64,000 bases of DNA from Serratia proteamaculans (GTDB lineage: Bacteria > Pseudomonadota > Gammaproteobacteria > Enterobacterales > Enterobacteriaceae), in NCBI RefSeq assembly GCF_008830365.1, contig NZ_WBKI01000007.1:152885-216884 (forward strand). The letters are read 5' to 3'. Numbering within the stretch: the first letter of the stretch is position 1; every line of letters starts with the position of its first letter. Both the position numbers and the translations under genes were made by a program. Below are positions 25,231 through 34,649 of the stretch, piece after piece. The notes beneath the pieces are model-generated. The model searched no databases. It worked only from the letters and a program-made list of their open reading frames with translations, and was not told where the DNA came from.

Positions 25231-25839
25231 ATGTCTTTTCAAGCCCAATATGCCCAACAGCGGCAAAACATCCGAAACCAAATCCGTCAACTTCGACGCG
25301 CCTTAACACCCGAACAACAAAATAATTTCGCCCTGCAGACGGCTGAACGCATCGCTGCGCATCCGCGCATCCAGGCGGCACAAAGCATTGCGGTGTTTTT
25401 GTCGTTCGATGGCGAGCTCGATACCCGTCCGCTGATTGAACGGTTATGGCAGCAAGGCAAACAGGTTTATCTACCGGTGTTGCACCCGTTTAGCCCCGGC
25501 AATCTGCTGTTCCTGCGCTACACCCCGGAAACGCCGCTGGTTAACAACCGCTTCAATATCCTTGAGCCACAGCTCGATGTGCGCAATGTCTTGCCGGTCG
25601 GCTCACTCGACGTAGTGCTGACGCCACTGGTGGCGTTTGACAGTACGGGTCAGCGTTTGGGGATGGGGGGAGGTTTTTACGATCGCACTTTGCAAAACTG
25701 GCAACATCTCGGCCCCTACCCGATCGGGTTGGCACATGACTGCCAGCAGGTGGAACAGCTGCCGGTGGAACATTGGGATATCCCGCTGCCGGAGATCGTT
25801 ACCCCATCGCAGAATTGGGTATGGCGGATAGCCGAATAG
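25231..25839 (+). CDS. fau: 5-formyltetrahydrofolate cyclo-ligase
   Basis: ATP-dependent enzyme (202 residues) that converts 5-formyl-THF to 5,10-methenyl-THF. Visible family features are the basic N-terminal stretch RQNIRNQIRQLRRAL, FLSFDGELDTRPLIE, and the nucleotide-binding end TPLVAFDSTGQRLGMGGGFYDR. I use the ATG at 25231; upstream codons in frame belong to 6S RNA. It is co-transcribed with ssrS in E. coli, and the same spacing holds here. Confidence 0.94.
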   Translation: MSFQAQYAQQRQNIRNQIRQLRRALTPEQQNNFALQTAERIAAHPRIQAAQSIAVFLSFDGELDTRPLIERLWQQGKQVYLPVLHPFSPGNLLFLRYTPETPLVNNRFNILEPQLDVRNVLPVGSLDVVLTPLVAFDSTGQRLGMGGGFYDRTLQNWQHLGPYPIGLAHDCQQVEQLPVEHWDIPLPEIVTPSQNWVWRIAE

Positions 25840-25842
25840 CAA

Positions 25843-25864
25843 AAGGCCGGATAAATCCGGCCTT
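25843..25864. terminator. Bidirectional terminator between fau and serA
   Basis: AAGGCCGGAT pairs with ATCCGGCCTT around a two-base loop between two convergent genes. T-rich sequence follows on the plus strand and A-rich sequence precedes it. Confidence 0.8.
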
Positions 25865-25884
25865 GGTTGTTACAACGCGTTCAA

Positions 25885-27123
25885 TCAGAGCAGCAAGCGA
25901 GCACGGATAGTGCCGGCAATCGCCTTCATACGTTGCAGTGCCGCATCGGCACGTTCAGTTTCAGCTTCGATGTCGATCACCACATAGCCGATTTCCGGAC
26001 CGGTTTGCAGATACTGCGCGGCGATGTTCACCCCTTCTTCAGCGAAGATCTGGTTAATCTGCGTCAGTACGCCAGGACGGTTTTCATGGATATGCAGCAG
26101 ACGGCTGGCATTCGGGCCATGCGCCGGCAGTGACACTTCCGGGAAGTTAACCGCCGACAGGGTCGAACCGTTGTCGGAGTATTTCGCCAGCTTACCGGCC
26201 ACTTCGTCACCGATGTTCTCCTGCGCTTCCTGAGTCGAACCGCCAATGTGCGGGGTCAGGATCACGTTGTCGAACTCGCACAACGGTGAGTTGAACGGCT
26301 CACTGTTGGTCGCAGGTTCTTCCGGGAAGACGTCGATTGCCGCACCGGCCAAATGCTTGCTGGCCAATACTTTGCACAGTTCAGGAATGTCCACCACGGT
26401 ACCGCGCGAGGCGTTGATCAGAATCGAGCCCGGCTTCATCAATGCCAGCTCTTCTGCGCCCATCATATTCTTGGTCGACAGGGTTTCCGGCACGTGCAGC
26501 GTCACTACGTCGCTCATGTTGAGCAAATCGGACAGGTGGCGTACCTGTTGGGCATTGCCCAACGGCAGCTTGTTCTCGATATCGTAGAAGAACACTTTCA
26601 TGCCCAGGCCTTCGGCCAGGATACCCAACTGAGTGCCGATATGACCGTAGCCGATAATCCCCAGCTTCTTGCCGCGCGCCTCAAACGAGCCCACGGCCAG
26701 TTTCTGCCATTCACCGCGGTGTGCCTTGGCGTTGGCGGACGGAATGCCGCGCAGCATCAGCAGCAACTCGCCCAGCACCATTTCGGCCACGGATCGGGTA
26801 TTAGAGAAAGGTGCGTTAAACACCGGAACGCCGCGCTTGGTCGCCGCCTTCAGATCAACCTGGTTAGTACCGATACAGAAACACCCTACCGCCACCAGCT
26901 TTTCTGCAGCGGCGAAAACTTCTTCGGACAGATGCGTACGCGATCGGATGCCGACGAAGTGAGCATCGCGGATCGATGCCTTAAGCGATTCGGTGTCTAA
27001 CGCACCTTTGTGATATTCAATGTTGGTATATCCGGCTGCCAGCAGATTATCTACCGTGCTCTGATGAACCCCTTCCACCAACAGGAATTTAATCCTGTCT
27101 TTCTCCAATGATACTTTTGCCAT
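25885..27123 (-). CDS. serA: D-3-phosphoglycerate dehydrogenase
   Basis: First enzyme of serine synthesis, 412 residues. The NAD-binding motif is LGIIGYGHIGTQLGILAEGLG; active-site residues are in INASRGTVVD (Arg), EEPA (Glu) and LTPHIGGSTQEAQ (His). The C-terminal ACT domain (HENRPGVLTQINQIFAEEGVN) provides feedback inhibition by serine. The family and length match E. coli SerA. It stands alone, convergent with fau, and carries a CRP-like site about 200 bases upstream. Confidence 0.97.
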   Translation of the reverse strand: MAKVSLEKDRIKFLLVEGVHQSTVDNLLAAGYTNIEYHKGALDTESLKASIRDAHFVGIRSRTHLSEEVFAAAEKLVAVGCFCIGTNQVDLKAATKRGVPVFNAPFSNTRSVAEMVLGELLLMLRGIPSANAKAHRGEWQKLAVGSFEARGKKLGIIGYGHIGTQLGILAEGLGMKVFFYDIENKLPLGNAQQVRHLSDLLNMSDVVTLHVPETLSTKNMMGAEELALMKPGSILINASRGTVVDIPELCKVLASKHLAGAAIDVFPEEPATNSEPFNSPLCEFDNVILTPHIGGSTQEAQENIGDEVAGKLAKYSDNGSTLSAVNFPEVSLPAHGPNASRLLHIHENRPGVLTQINQIFAEEGVNIAAQYLQTGPEIGYVVIDIEAETERADAALQRMKAIAGTIRARLLL

Positions 27124-27425
27124 TTACCCGACCCTATGTTCAGACTTCAGAAGCGGCTGTTGTGAAACAGCACGCATCCAACATAACAAAAATAACGCAG
27201 GCGGCAATACAAACGATTGCCCGCCCGTCAGGACAAGGCTCAGCGTTGTTGCTGGTTTCTGGCAGAAAATGCCATAGGGAAAGAAATAGGCAGAAGCTTC
27301 GTGGAGCTATCGCTCGTAATGTGACATATGTCACCAAATTTAGCGCTTTTAATAAAAGATATTTTAACCAGTGAATTATGCGGCCCGGTGGGATCCAAGA
27401 CCGCATACCTGTAGAGGACTCTACA
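27124..27425. other. serA upstream region
   Basis: No gene is visible between the serA start and the rpiA stop. It holds the serA promoter region with the CRP-like site at 27320-27335. The rpiA transcript ends somewhere within it, but no convincing terminator hairpin was found. Confidence 0.5.
27320..27335. promoter_or_regulatory. CRP-like site upstream of serA
   Basis: TGTGA-CATATG-TCACC matches nine of the ten conserved CRP half-site bases, and its core GTGACATATGTCAC is a perfect palindrome. E. coli serA has a cAMP-CRP-dependent second promoter, so the site is plausible. Confidence 0.6.
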
Positions 27426-28082
27426 TTATCCGATGACCTTCACGCCATCAGGCGTACCGACCAGCGCCACGTCGGCGCCACGGTTGGCAAACAGCCCCAC
27501 GGTCACTACACCGGCGATGCCGTTGATTTTATTTTCCAGCGCAATGGCATCAAGAATGCTGAGATTATGCACATCCAGGATCACGTTGCCGTTATCAGTC
27601 AGGACATTCTGACGATACTCCGGCAGTCCGCCCAGCTTCACCAGCTCACGCGCCACGTAGGAGCGCGCCATTGGGATCACTTCTACCGGCAGCGGGAATT
27701 TACCCAGCACGTCGACCTGCTTGGTGGAGTCGACAATACAGATAAACTTGCGCGCGATGGCGGCAATGATTTTTTCACGCGTCAGCGCAGCGCCGCCACC
27801 TTTGATCATCTGCATCTGGCGGTTGATTTCATCCGCACCGTCGACATAAATATCCAGCGAGTCCACTTCGTTGCTGTCGAACACGTGGATGCCGAGGCTT
27901 TTCAGCTTGGCAGTGGAGGCGTCGGAGCTGGACACCGCGCCTTCGATCTGGTGTTTGATCGAGCCGAGCGCGTCAATAAAGTGGGCGGCGGTCGAGCCGG
28001 TACCCACCCCGACGATGGTGCCCGGGGTCACGTAATCCAGCGCTGCCCAGCCAACCGCTTTTTTCAGTTCATCCTGCGTCAT
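27426..28082 (-). CDS. rpiA: Ribose-5-phosphate isomerase A
   Basis: Pentose phosphate enzyme of 218 residues that interconverts ribose 5-phosphate and ribulose 5-phosphate. The phosphate-binding [15 protein letters not shown], the catalytic-region [24 protein letters not shown] and the end [18 protein letters not shown] are typical. The start [11 protein letters not shown] matches E. coli; the frame is open upstream but lacks support. It is divergent from argP. Confidence 0.96.
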   Translation of the reverse strand: MTQDELKKAVGWAALDYVTPGTIVGVGTGSTAAHFIDALGSIKHQIEGAVSSSDASTAKLKSLGIHVFDSNEVDSLDIYVDGADEINRQMQMIKGGGAALTREKIIAAIARKFICIVDSTKQVDVLGKFPLPVEVIPMARSYVARELVKLGGLPEYRQNVLTDNGNVILDVHNLSILDAIALENKINGIAGVVTVGLFANRGADVALVGTPDGVKVIG

Positions 28083-28285
28083 AATATGTCCATTGCCTCT
28101 GTACGAAAACGTGTGCGTATTATAGGGTAAATCGCTATTTTTCACTTAGGCAGGATCACACTTCTTCACCCTGAGCCGCATTTTTAGGCGCAGTGCGGCA
28201 AGATGGCCCTGTGATTTTCCACCTGTAATACACCAGAGATGTGGCATAGTGCCTGTATCAATTTACTTTAAGGGATATCTTTCCG

Positions 28286-29179
28286 ATGAAACGCCCAGAC
28301 TATCGAACGCTGCAAGCGCTGGACGCGGTGATCCGTGAGCGTGGCTTTGAGCGCGCCGCGCAAAAACTTTGCATCACACAATCGGCAGTATCCCAGCGCA
28401 TCAAGCAGTTGGAAAACCTGTTTGGCCAACCGCTGCTGGTACGTACCGTGCCGCCACGTCCGACCGAACAGGGCCAGAAGCTGTTGGCGCTGCTGCACCA
28501 GGTGGAATTGCTGGAAGAAGAGTGGCTGGGCAACGACACCGGCATTGATACGCCGCTGCTGCTGTCGCTGGCAGTTAACGCCGACAGCCTGGCGACCTGG
28601 CTGCTACCGGCATTGAAACCGGTGCTGACAGATTCCCCTATCCGCCTGAACCTGCAGGTAGAAGACGAAACCCGCACTCAGGAACGTCTGCGCCGGGGTG
28701 AAGTGGTTGGCGCTGTGAGTATCCAGCCACAGCCGCTGCCAAGCTGCCTGGTGGATCAACTGGGCGCGCTGGACTATTTGTTTGTCGCCTCGAAGGGTTT
28801 TGCCGAGCGTTACTTCCCGAACGGGGTTACGCGCTCCGCGCTGCTAAAAGCGCCGGCGGTGGCGTTCGATCATCTCGACGACATGCACCAGGCTTTCCTG
28901 CAGCAGAACTTTGATCTGTCGCCGGGGAGCGTGCCCTGCCATATCGTGAACTCGTCGGAAGCCTTCGTGCAGTTGGCACGCCAGGGCACCACCTGCTGTA
29001 TGATCCCGCATCTGCAGATTGAGAAGGAGTTGGCTTCGGGCGAACTGATCGATCTGACGCCGGGTCTGTTCCAGCGCCGCATGCTGTTCTGGCACCGCTT
29101 CGCGCCGGAGAGCCGCATGATGCGTAAAGTGACCGATGCCCTGCTGGAGCACGGCCGCCAGGTTCTACGCCAGGATTAA
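28286..29179 (+). CDS. argP: LysR family regulator ArgP (IciA)
   Basis: LysR-type regulator of 297 residues, activator of the arginine exporter gene argO and of several lysine- and arginine-responsive genes. The N-terminal helix-turn-helix reads [21 protein letters not shown] and [20 protein letters not shown], matching E. coli ArgP. The effector domain follows ([18 protein letters not shown]). It lies between rpiA and yggE, with its likely target argO two genes downstream on the other strand. Confidence 0.95.
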   Translation: MKRPDYRTLQALDAVIRERGFERAAQKLCITQSAVSQRIKQLENLFGQPLLVRTVPPRPTEQGQKLLALLHQVELLEEEWLGNDTGIDTPLLLSLAVNADSLATWLLPALKPVLTDSPIRLNLQVEDETRTQERLRRGEVVGAVSIQPQPLPSCLVDQLGALDYLFVASKGFAERYFPNGVTRSALLKAPAVAFDHLDDMHQAFLQQNFDLSPGSVPCHIVNSSEAFVQLARQGTTCCMIPHLQIEKELASGELIDLTPGLFQRRMLFWHRFAPESRMMRKVTDALLEHGRQVLRQD

Positions 29180-29183
29180 ATAG

Positions 29184-29209
29184 AAAAGGTTCGCCGCGGC
29201 GAACCTTTT
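29184..29209. terminator. Bidirectional terminator between argP and yggE
   Basis: AAAAGGTTCGCCG and CGGCGAACCTTTT form a perfect 13-bp inverted repeat with A and T runs on both sides, between convergent genes. Confidence 0.9.
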
Positions 29210-29228
29210 TTACTGAAACCCACCTGCG

Positions 29229-29960
29229 TTACTGTGCCGCGTTGCGCTGCAACTCAAACACTACATCCACCTGATCGTCAAAGTGAATGCTTTGCTGTTC
29301 GTAGGTTTGCGCCGCATCGCTTTCCGCTGCCGCCCCCGCGGATTTATACATGCGTGCTACCGGCATCGGCTGGTAGTTGGCGACATGGTAACGAATGCTG
29401 TATACCGGCCCCAGCTTGGCGTTAAAGCCTTTCGCCAGAGACGCGGCCTGCTGAGTTGCGTTCTCGATAGCCTTCTGACGCGCCTGCTCCCGGTAAACAT
29501 CCGGTTTTGCCACACCCAGCTCAACGGAACGGATCTCATTGAGACCGGATTTCAACGCCCCGTCCAGCAGCTCGTTCAGCTTGTCCAACTGGCGCAATGT
29601 CACCTGCACCTGACGAACGGCACGGTAGCCTTTCAGCACTGACTCACCGGTTTTCAGGTAATCATATTCCGGCTGGGTGCGCAGGTTGGCGGCGCTGATG
29701 TCTTTCTTCTCAATATTGTTTTTCTGCAGGAAATCAAAATATTGCGCTACGCGCTCATCAACCTGCTTCTTCGCCTGGGCGGCGTCTTTGGATGAAACGC
29801 TGACCTCGATCGCCAGGGTGGCGATATCAGGCGTCGCGTCAACGCTGGATGTGCCCGAGGTCACCACGTGTGGCCCTTCCGGCACTTCTGCCGCTTGCAG
29901 CGCCAGAGGTAACGTCCCTAATCCAACCATTGCGGCCATAGCCAATGCTTTAAGCTTCAC
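29229..29960 (-). CDS. yggE: SIMPL-domain periplasmic protein YggE
   Basis: Periplasmic protein of 243 residues with a signal peptide (MKLKALAMAAMVGLGTLPLALQAAE). The SIMPL (DUF541) domain is shown by GTSSVDATPDIATLAIEVS, AQAKKQVDERVAQYFDFL and the oligomerisation region. E. coli YggE is associated with lower oxidative stress. It lies between argP and argO as in E. coli. Confidence 0.92.
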   Translation of the reverse strand: MKLKALAMAAMVGLGTLPLALQAAEVPEGPHVVTSGTSSVDATPDIATLAIEVSVSSKDAAQAKKQVDERVAQYFDFLQKNNIEKKDISAANLRTQPEYDYLKTGESVLKGYRAVRQVQVTLRQLDKLNELLDGALKSGLNEIRSVELGVAKPDVYREQARQKAIENATQQAASLAKGFNAKLGPVYSIRYHVANYQPMPVARMYKSAGAAAESDAAQTYEQQSIHFDDQVDVVFELQRNAAQ

Positions 29961-30083
29961 AGTGTCTCCTTGATGACAGGCTGTAACTGATTTACCGGCC
30001 TTTCTCTTCTGAGAACAACCGGTTCCTTGGCATCAAACGTAGCATATCGCGCGGGCTTTTGAATTCGGATTAGTGACAAATTC

Positions 30084-30701
30084 TTATAAACCTGCCCCCT
30101 GCCAGGCCAACTGCAAAGCGATGCCCCACATCACCACGCCGACCAGCGTATTGATGATGCGCTGCGCCATTTGGGTTTTCAGCCACGGCGCCAGCCAGGA
30201 AGCCAACAGCGCCAGGGCGAAGAACCAAACGATGGAAGCACTCACCGCCCCCAGTGCAAACCAGGAACGTACGTCCGGCGTCAGTTGCCCTCCCAAACTT
30301 CCCAGCACCACAAAGGTGTCGAGATAGACATGCGGATTCAACCAGGTCACCGCCAGCATGGTAACCACCAGCCGCCAGCGGCTTTGCTTCAGCTCTTCGG
30401 CCGTCGCCAGCGCCAGTTGCCGGCTAAATGCGGTACGAAAGGCTCCCCAGCCGTACCACAGCAGAAAGGCTACCCCACCCCAGGTCACCAGCGCCAGCAG
30501 CAGCGGCGAGCGGCTCAGCAAGGCACTGCCACCGAAAATCCCCCCGCAGATCAGCACGATGTCGCTCAACGCACACAGCGACGCGACCATCAGGTGGTAC
30601 TGACGGCGAATGCCCTGATTCATGACAAAAACATTTTGCGGGCCCAGCGGCAGGATCATCGCGGCACTCAGGGCAAAGCCCTGTAAAAAGACAGCTAGCA
30701 T
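30084..30701 (-). CDS. argO: Arginine exporter ArgO (LysE family)
   Basis: Inner-membrane exporter of 205 residues with six hydrophobic segments. [21 protein letters not shown] is the LysE-family signature, and [20 protein letters not shown] and the end match E. coli ArgO. It exports arginine, and in E. coli is activated by ArgP with arginine and blocked by lysine. I start at MLAVFLQGF, which gives the E. coli-like N-terminus; four further codons are open upstream. Confidence 0.94.
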   Translation of the reverse strand: MLAVFLQGFALSAAMILPLGPQNVFVMNQGIRRQYHLMVASLCALSDIVLICGGIFGGSALLSRSPLLLALVTWGGVAFLLWYGWGAFRTAFSRQLALATAEELKQSRWRLVVTMLAVTWLNPHVYLDTFVVLGSLGGQLTPDVRSWFALGAVSASIVWFFALALLASWLAPWLKTQMAQRIINTLVGVVMWGIALQLAWQGAGL

Positions 30702-30824
30702 GGTATTCCTCACAGAGAAAAGAGCGCCGGGCAGCGGCGCGTATCGGTCAATACGCGCATCATAGGAGGAAAAAATTATTAGGTGAAATTGATATTTCTA
30801 ATCAACTATCAGCAATGCTAATAG

Positions 30825-31643
30825 TCAGGCCGGAGTAACAAACCCCAGTTCCTGAGAAATACGCTGTGCGGTCGCCAGCACCGGCTTAATCAGGGCTTTG
30901 ACACCAATCTGTTGCAGTTTGGCGGTCGGCAAAGAGACCGACACCGCATAAGGCACCCGCTGTTGAATATCAAATACCGGTGCCGCCACGCAGGACACCC
31001 CCAGCTCATTCTCTTCGCGATCCATCGCCATGCCCTGCTTGCGAATATCGGCCAGTTCCTCATACATCTTCGGCAACTCGGTGATGGTATTGCGCGTCAA
31101 CGTCTGAATTTCATGCTGATGGGTTTGCCAGTAGCGATCGGGATAATCGCTGTTGCCGTAGGCCATAAAAATCTTGCCCATCGCCGAGCAATACAGCGGC
31201 ATATGCTGGCCGATATAGGCACGGGTACGCATCATGCCGGTAGTCGGTTCCAGCTTGTAGATCAAAATGACGTGGTCGTCTTCGCGGCTGGAGAAGTTGA
31301 CCGTCTCCCCCACTTCCAGATTGAGTTGCTCCAGGTGCGGCGCAGCGACATGGATAATATTCAGCGAGGAAAGCGCCTTCTGACCGATAGAAATAAACTT
31401 GGTGGTCAGGCGATAGCTGCCGGGCGACGGGGCCTGGGTGACATAGCCGCTGGTATGCAGCCCTTGCAGCAGGCGATGGACGGTACTTTTATTCATGCCT
31501 GCCAACTCAGACAGGTGCGCCAATGGGCAGCCGTTAGGGAAGTTGCTCAGGATCTCAATCAGTTGCAAACCGCGGAACAGGCTTTGACTACCCAGGGGTT
31601 TGTCTTTCTTGTCATCTTTCTCGTCGACAGCTTTCAGGCTCAT
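30825..31643 (-). CDS. yiaJ: IclR family regulator YiaJ (PlaR)
   Basis: Transcription regulator of 272 residues nearly colinear with E. coli YiaJ: GSQSLFRGLQLIEILSN, PNGCPLAHLSELAGMNKST, VHRLLQGL, and then RTRAYIGQHMPLYCSAMGK and DREENELGVSC in the effector domain. YiaJ/PlaR represses the yiaK-S operon and responds to 2,3-diketo-L-gulonate-type or plant-derived compounds. Here it is divergent from the ABC importer genes. Two 34-bp sites before the ABC genes and before yiaK are its probable operators. Confidence 0.92.
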   Translation of the reverse strand: MSLKAVDEKDDKKDKPLGSQSLFRGLQLIEILSNFPNGCPLAHLSELAGMNKSTVHRLLQGLHTSGYVTQAPSPGSYRLTTKFISIGQKALSSLNIIHVAAPHLEQLNLEVGETVNFSSREDDHVILIYKLEPTTGMMRTRAYIGQHMPLYCSAMGKIFMAYGNSDYPDRYWQTHQHEIQTLTRNTITELPKMYEELADIRKQGMAMDREENELGVSCVAAPVFDIQQRVPYAVSVSLPTAKLQQIGVKALIKPVLATAQRISQELGFVTPA

Positions 31644-32005
31644 AGCGCAATTTCTCCAGTGTCGAGCCGCCAGCCAACGCCACGGCGTGGTAAACGGACC
31701 CTTTGCCGGGAATGTTACCCCAAGGCCCGCATCAGGTGAAGACGGAACGCCGTTTCATTGTCGGTAGCAGGTTAAAAATACGCAACATGCCGCTAACTTC
31801 CGAAGTGAGTTGTGCGTCACAATTCCGCAAAGATATAAATAACCACTTGTTTTAAAAAGACAATTAAAACCTCTCCGGCTTTGCTTTAGATCGGCAATCG
31901 GCATATTATTTTTGAAATTGAATTTCGCATATTGAAATTTAAAGGCGATATAACCATCAATCAGCATCTCGTCGATCGCGGATGCAGGGACCAGGGGCGC
32001 ATCAC
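31644..32005. other. Intergenic region between yiaJ and the ABC importer operon
   Basis: AT-rich stretch without a convincing gene. It contains the operator-like site at 31911-31944. A half-conserved CRP-like TCACA motif lies near 31815; the second half-site is poor. Confidence 0.55.
31911..31944 (+). promoter_or_regulatory. Operator-like site 1 (probable YiaJ/PlaR site) before the ABC operon
   Basis: The 34 bases are identical at 31 positions to the site before yiaK. The core is the perfect inverted repeat AATTTC-N7-GAAATT (31921-31939), preceded by TTTGAAAT. It ends about 60 bases before the ATPase start, where a repressor would cover the promoter. The duplication is seen directly; the regulator is inferred from the adjacent yiaJ. 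Confidence 0.75.
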
Positions 32006-33559
32006 ATGACACCAGATAATGCGGAACAACCCATTCTTAGCCTCAGCCATATCGTTAAACGCTTTGGCGGCAACGTCGCGGTGAATGACGTCAGCCTGCA
32101 GGTGATGCCGGGCGAAGTCCTGGCCCTGCTGGGCGAAAATGGTGCGGGCAAATCGACGCTGATCAAAGTACTGGCCGGGGTTTACCCACGCGACGGTGGC
32201 GATATTCAGTTTCAAGGGGCCAGCATAGCCTCCGCCGCAGCAATAAAAAGTGACAACCGCCAGCCTATTGCCTTTATTCATCAGGATCTCGGGCTGATCG
32301 AGTGGATGACGGTGGCGGAAAATATGGCGCTGGTGATGGGTTTCCCACGCCGCTTCGGCCTGATCGACTGGCGTGCCAACCGTCGCCGCGCCGTTCAGGC
32401 ACTGCAGGATGTCGGCATCGCGTTGGATCCCGATGCCAGAGTCTTCGAACTGTCGCGCACCGAAAAATCGCTGCTGGCGATCGCCCGTGCGGTCGCGGTT
32501 AACGCCGAACTGCTGGTGTTGGATGAACCCACCGCGTCCTTGCCCGCCAACGATGTGCGCCATTTGTTCGCGGTAATTAACCGGCTACGTGCCAAAAAGG
32601 TCGGCATGATTTACGTCACCCACCGGCTGGATGAAGTGATCGAGATCGCCGATCGGGTGTGTGTCATGCGCGACGGCCGCTACGTGGCAGGCGGCAATAC
32701 TGCCGACTATTCGTTACGCGATCTGGTGCAGATGATCGTGGGTGAAGCGATGGCAGACGATCAGCGCGAACCCTTGCCGGAGGATCGCCCACCGGTGCTG
32801 CAGCTCAATAACGTGGCGGTAGGCGATATCGGCCCGGTCAGCTTCACTCTGCAGCCCGGAGAAATGCTGGCGCTGGCCGGCCTGCGCGGTGCCGGTCAGG
32901 AAGAGATTGGCCGGTTGCTGTTCGGCCTGCGTCACGCCGATGAGGGCGAAATCCGCTTTCGCGATCTGCCTTACACCGCCAGCAGCCCACAGCAAGCCAT
33001 GGCCTGCGGCGTCTCGCTGGTTGCGGGGGATCGCACCGGCGAAAGCCTGGTGATGTCGATGAGCGTGCGTGAAAACCTGTTTATCAACCCTGTGGTCAGC
33101 GGTCACAAACTGCTGTCACGCTACAGCCGCCGGGCCGAGATTGGAGCCAGTTGGTGGAAAGTACAGCTGTTCGACGTGCGGCCCAAGGACGTCAATATCG
33201 ATATCAGCGCCCTGTCCGGCGGTAACCAGCAAAAGGTGGTAATGGCGCGCTGGATGCACCTGGGCGCCCCGCTGCTGATCCTGGAAGACCCCACCGCTGG
33301 CGTAGACGTGGGTGCACGGGCAGAAATCTATCATCTGTTAAATAAATCTCTGGAAGACGGCGTGGCGGTATTGGTGATCTCCAACGACTTTGAGGAGATC
33401 GCCCATATCTGCAACCGCGCACTGGTGTTTAACCGGGGAAAAGTGGTCGGCGAGCTGAAAAATCAGCAGGTGTCATTCGCCAATTTATTGGAGCTGGCCT
33501 CCGCCAGCGCCGGGGAAACCCTCGCGACAACGTTAGAATCTGAGGTGGGTCATGTCTAA
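32006..33559 (+). CDS. Sugar ABC transporter ATPase (ribose/RbsA class, two ATPase halves)
   Basis: Double-domain ATPase of 517 residues energising a sugar importer at the inner membrane. Domain 1 has Walker A LLGENGAGKSTLIK and Walker B LLVLDEPTASLP, but its signature reads LSRTEKSLLAIARA. Domain 2 has the degenerate Walker A LAGLRGAGQEEIGR common in this class, an intact signature LSGGNQQKVVMARW, and an odd Walker B LLILEDPTAGVD in which the usual Asp-Glu order is reversed. I start at ATG 32006, behind a GGGG stretch. It overlaps the permease gene by 8 bases. Confidence 0.9.
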   Translation: MTPDNAEQPILSLSHIVKRFGGNVAVNDVSLQVMPGEVLALLGENGAGKSTLIKVLAGVYPRDGGDIQFQGASIASAAAIKSDNRQPIAFIHQDLGLIEWMTVAENMALVMGFPRRFGLIDWRANRRRAVQALQDVGIALDPDARVFELSRTEKSLLAIARAVAVNAELLVLDEPTASLPANDVRHLFAVINRLRAKKVGMIYVTHRLDEVIEIADRVCVMRDGRYVAGGNTADYSLRDLVQMIVGEAMADDQREPLPEDRPPVLQLNNVAVGDIGPVSFTLQPGEMLALAGLRGAGQEEIGRLLFGLRHADEGEIRFRDLPYTASSPQQAMACGVSLVAGDRTGESLVMSMSVRENLFINPVVSGHKLLSRYSRRAEIGASWWKVQLFDVRPKDVNIDISALSGGNQQKVVMARWMHLGAPLLILEDPTAGVDVGARAEIYHLLNKSLEDGVAVLVISNDFEEIAHICNRALVFNRGKVVGELKNQQVSFANLLELASASAGETLATTLESEVGHV

Positions 33560-34634
33560 AACATCTGTTAAATCAACGGCACTGGAGCAAAGAGTCAGCC
33601 TGTCACAGGACGGTACCGGCCCGTGGCTGATGCAGGTTCTCACCCGCTACGGCCTGCTGCTGCTGTGCATTGCGCTGGTGATCCTGTTTTCGCTGATCTC
33701 CCCCTCGTTCGCTTCAATGCTAACGCTGCAGGCAATCCTCTCCAGCAAGGCCAAGATCGCCCTGCTGGCGCTGGCGGCGACCATCCCGATGATCGTCGGC
33801 AAGATTGACCTTAACGTCGGCTTCGGCATCGTGCTTTGGCATATCCTGGCCATCACGCTGCAGGTGGAATACGGCTTTTCGTGGCAGATGGCGGTGCTGA
33901 CGGTGCTGGTACTCTCCGCGCTGTACGGCCTGTTGAACGGTATTCTGGTGGCGCTGGCGGATATCGACAGCTTTGTCGCCACCCTGGGCTCCGGCACCGT
34001 GCTGTACGCCATTGCGCTGTGGCACTCCGGCGGGCGACAGATCGTCGGCGATCTGCCTGACGCCTTTACCGCCCTGCACCACACCGAGATCGGCGGGATC
34101 CCGATCGTGGCCTTCTACGTGTTGATCGTCGCGGTGGTGCTGTGGTTGGTCACCGAACACACCCCACTGGGACGTTGCATGTACGCGGTGGGCGGTAACC
34201 CGGCGGCCGCGCGGCTGAATGGCATTCCGGTCAATCGCTTTACCATCGGCGCCTTTATTGCCTCCAGCGTGCTGACCGGCTTTAGCGGAGTGTTGATCGC
34301 CGCCGAGCAAGGGGTTGGCCAGGCCAGCGTCGGCATGGACTACCTGTTACCGGCGCTGGTTGGCGCCTTCCTCGGCAGTACCACTATTCGTCCCGGCCGG
34401 GTTAACGTCTGGGGCACCGTAGTCGGCATCGCCATTCTGGCCATCGGCATCGCCGGTATCCAGCAATTCGGCGGCGATTTCTGGGTCGAACCGCTGTTTA
34501 ACGGCGCGACGCTGTTGCTGTCGATCACCCTGGCGGGTTATGCCCAGCGCCGCCGGTTACTCAATCAAAAAGCGGTACAACGCAGCCCAGCCACTCCGGC
34601 TGATAAAAATAACCAAAAAGCGATCAATCCTTAA
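33552..34634 (+). CDS. Sugar ABC transporter permease (RbsC class)
   Basis: Inner-membrane permease of 360 residues with 8-10 hydrophobic segments. MIVGKIDLNVGFGIVLWH corresponds to the conserved region that in relatives reads GGIDLSVG; also visible are ALADIDSFVATLGSGTVLYA and YAVGGNPAAARLNGIPVNRF (family GGN-AAR-GI). It pairs with the upstream ATPase (8-base overlap) and the downstream binding protein. The substrate is not readable from the permease. Confidence 0.9.
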   Translation: MSKTSVKSTALEQRVSLSQDGTGPWLMQVLTRYGLLLLCIALVILFSLISPSFASMLTLQAILSSKAKIALLALAATIPMIVGKIDLNVGFGIVLWHILAITLQVEYGFSWQMAVLTVLVLSALYGLLNGILVALADIDSFVATLGSGTVLYAIALWHSGGRQIVGDLPDAFTALHHTEIGGIPIVAFYVLIVAVVLWLVTEHTPLGRCMYAVGGNPAAARLNGIPVNRFTIGAFIASSVLTGFSGVLIAAEQGVGQASVGMDYLLPALVGAFLGSTTIRPGRVNVWGTVVGIAILAIGIAGIQQFGGDFWVEPLFNGATLLLSITLAGYAQRRRLLNQKAVQRSPATPADKNNQKAINP

Positions 34635-34649
34635 CCAGGAGTTCACCCT

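Noticed and set aside
31800..31830. CRP-like sequence (TCACAATT with GTGAG upstream) near yiaJ
   Set aside because: Only one half-site is good and the spacing to the other half does not fit TGTGA-N6-TCACA.
31961..32563. Minus-strand open frame of 200 codons over the ABC ATPase start
   Set aside because: Opposite a clear ATPase gene with Walker motifs; low-complexity shadow sequence.
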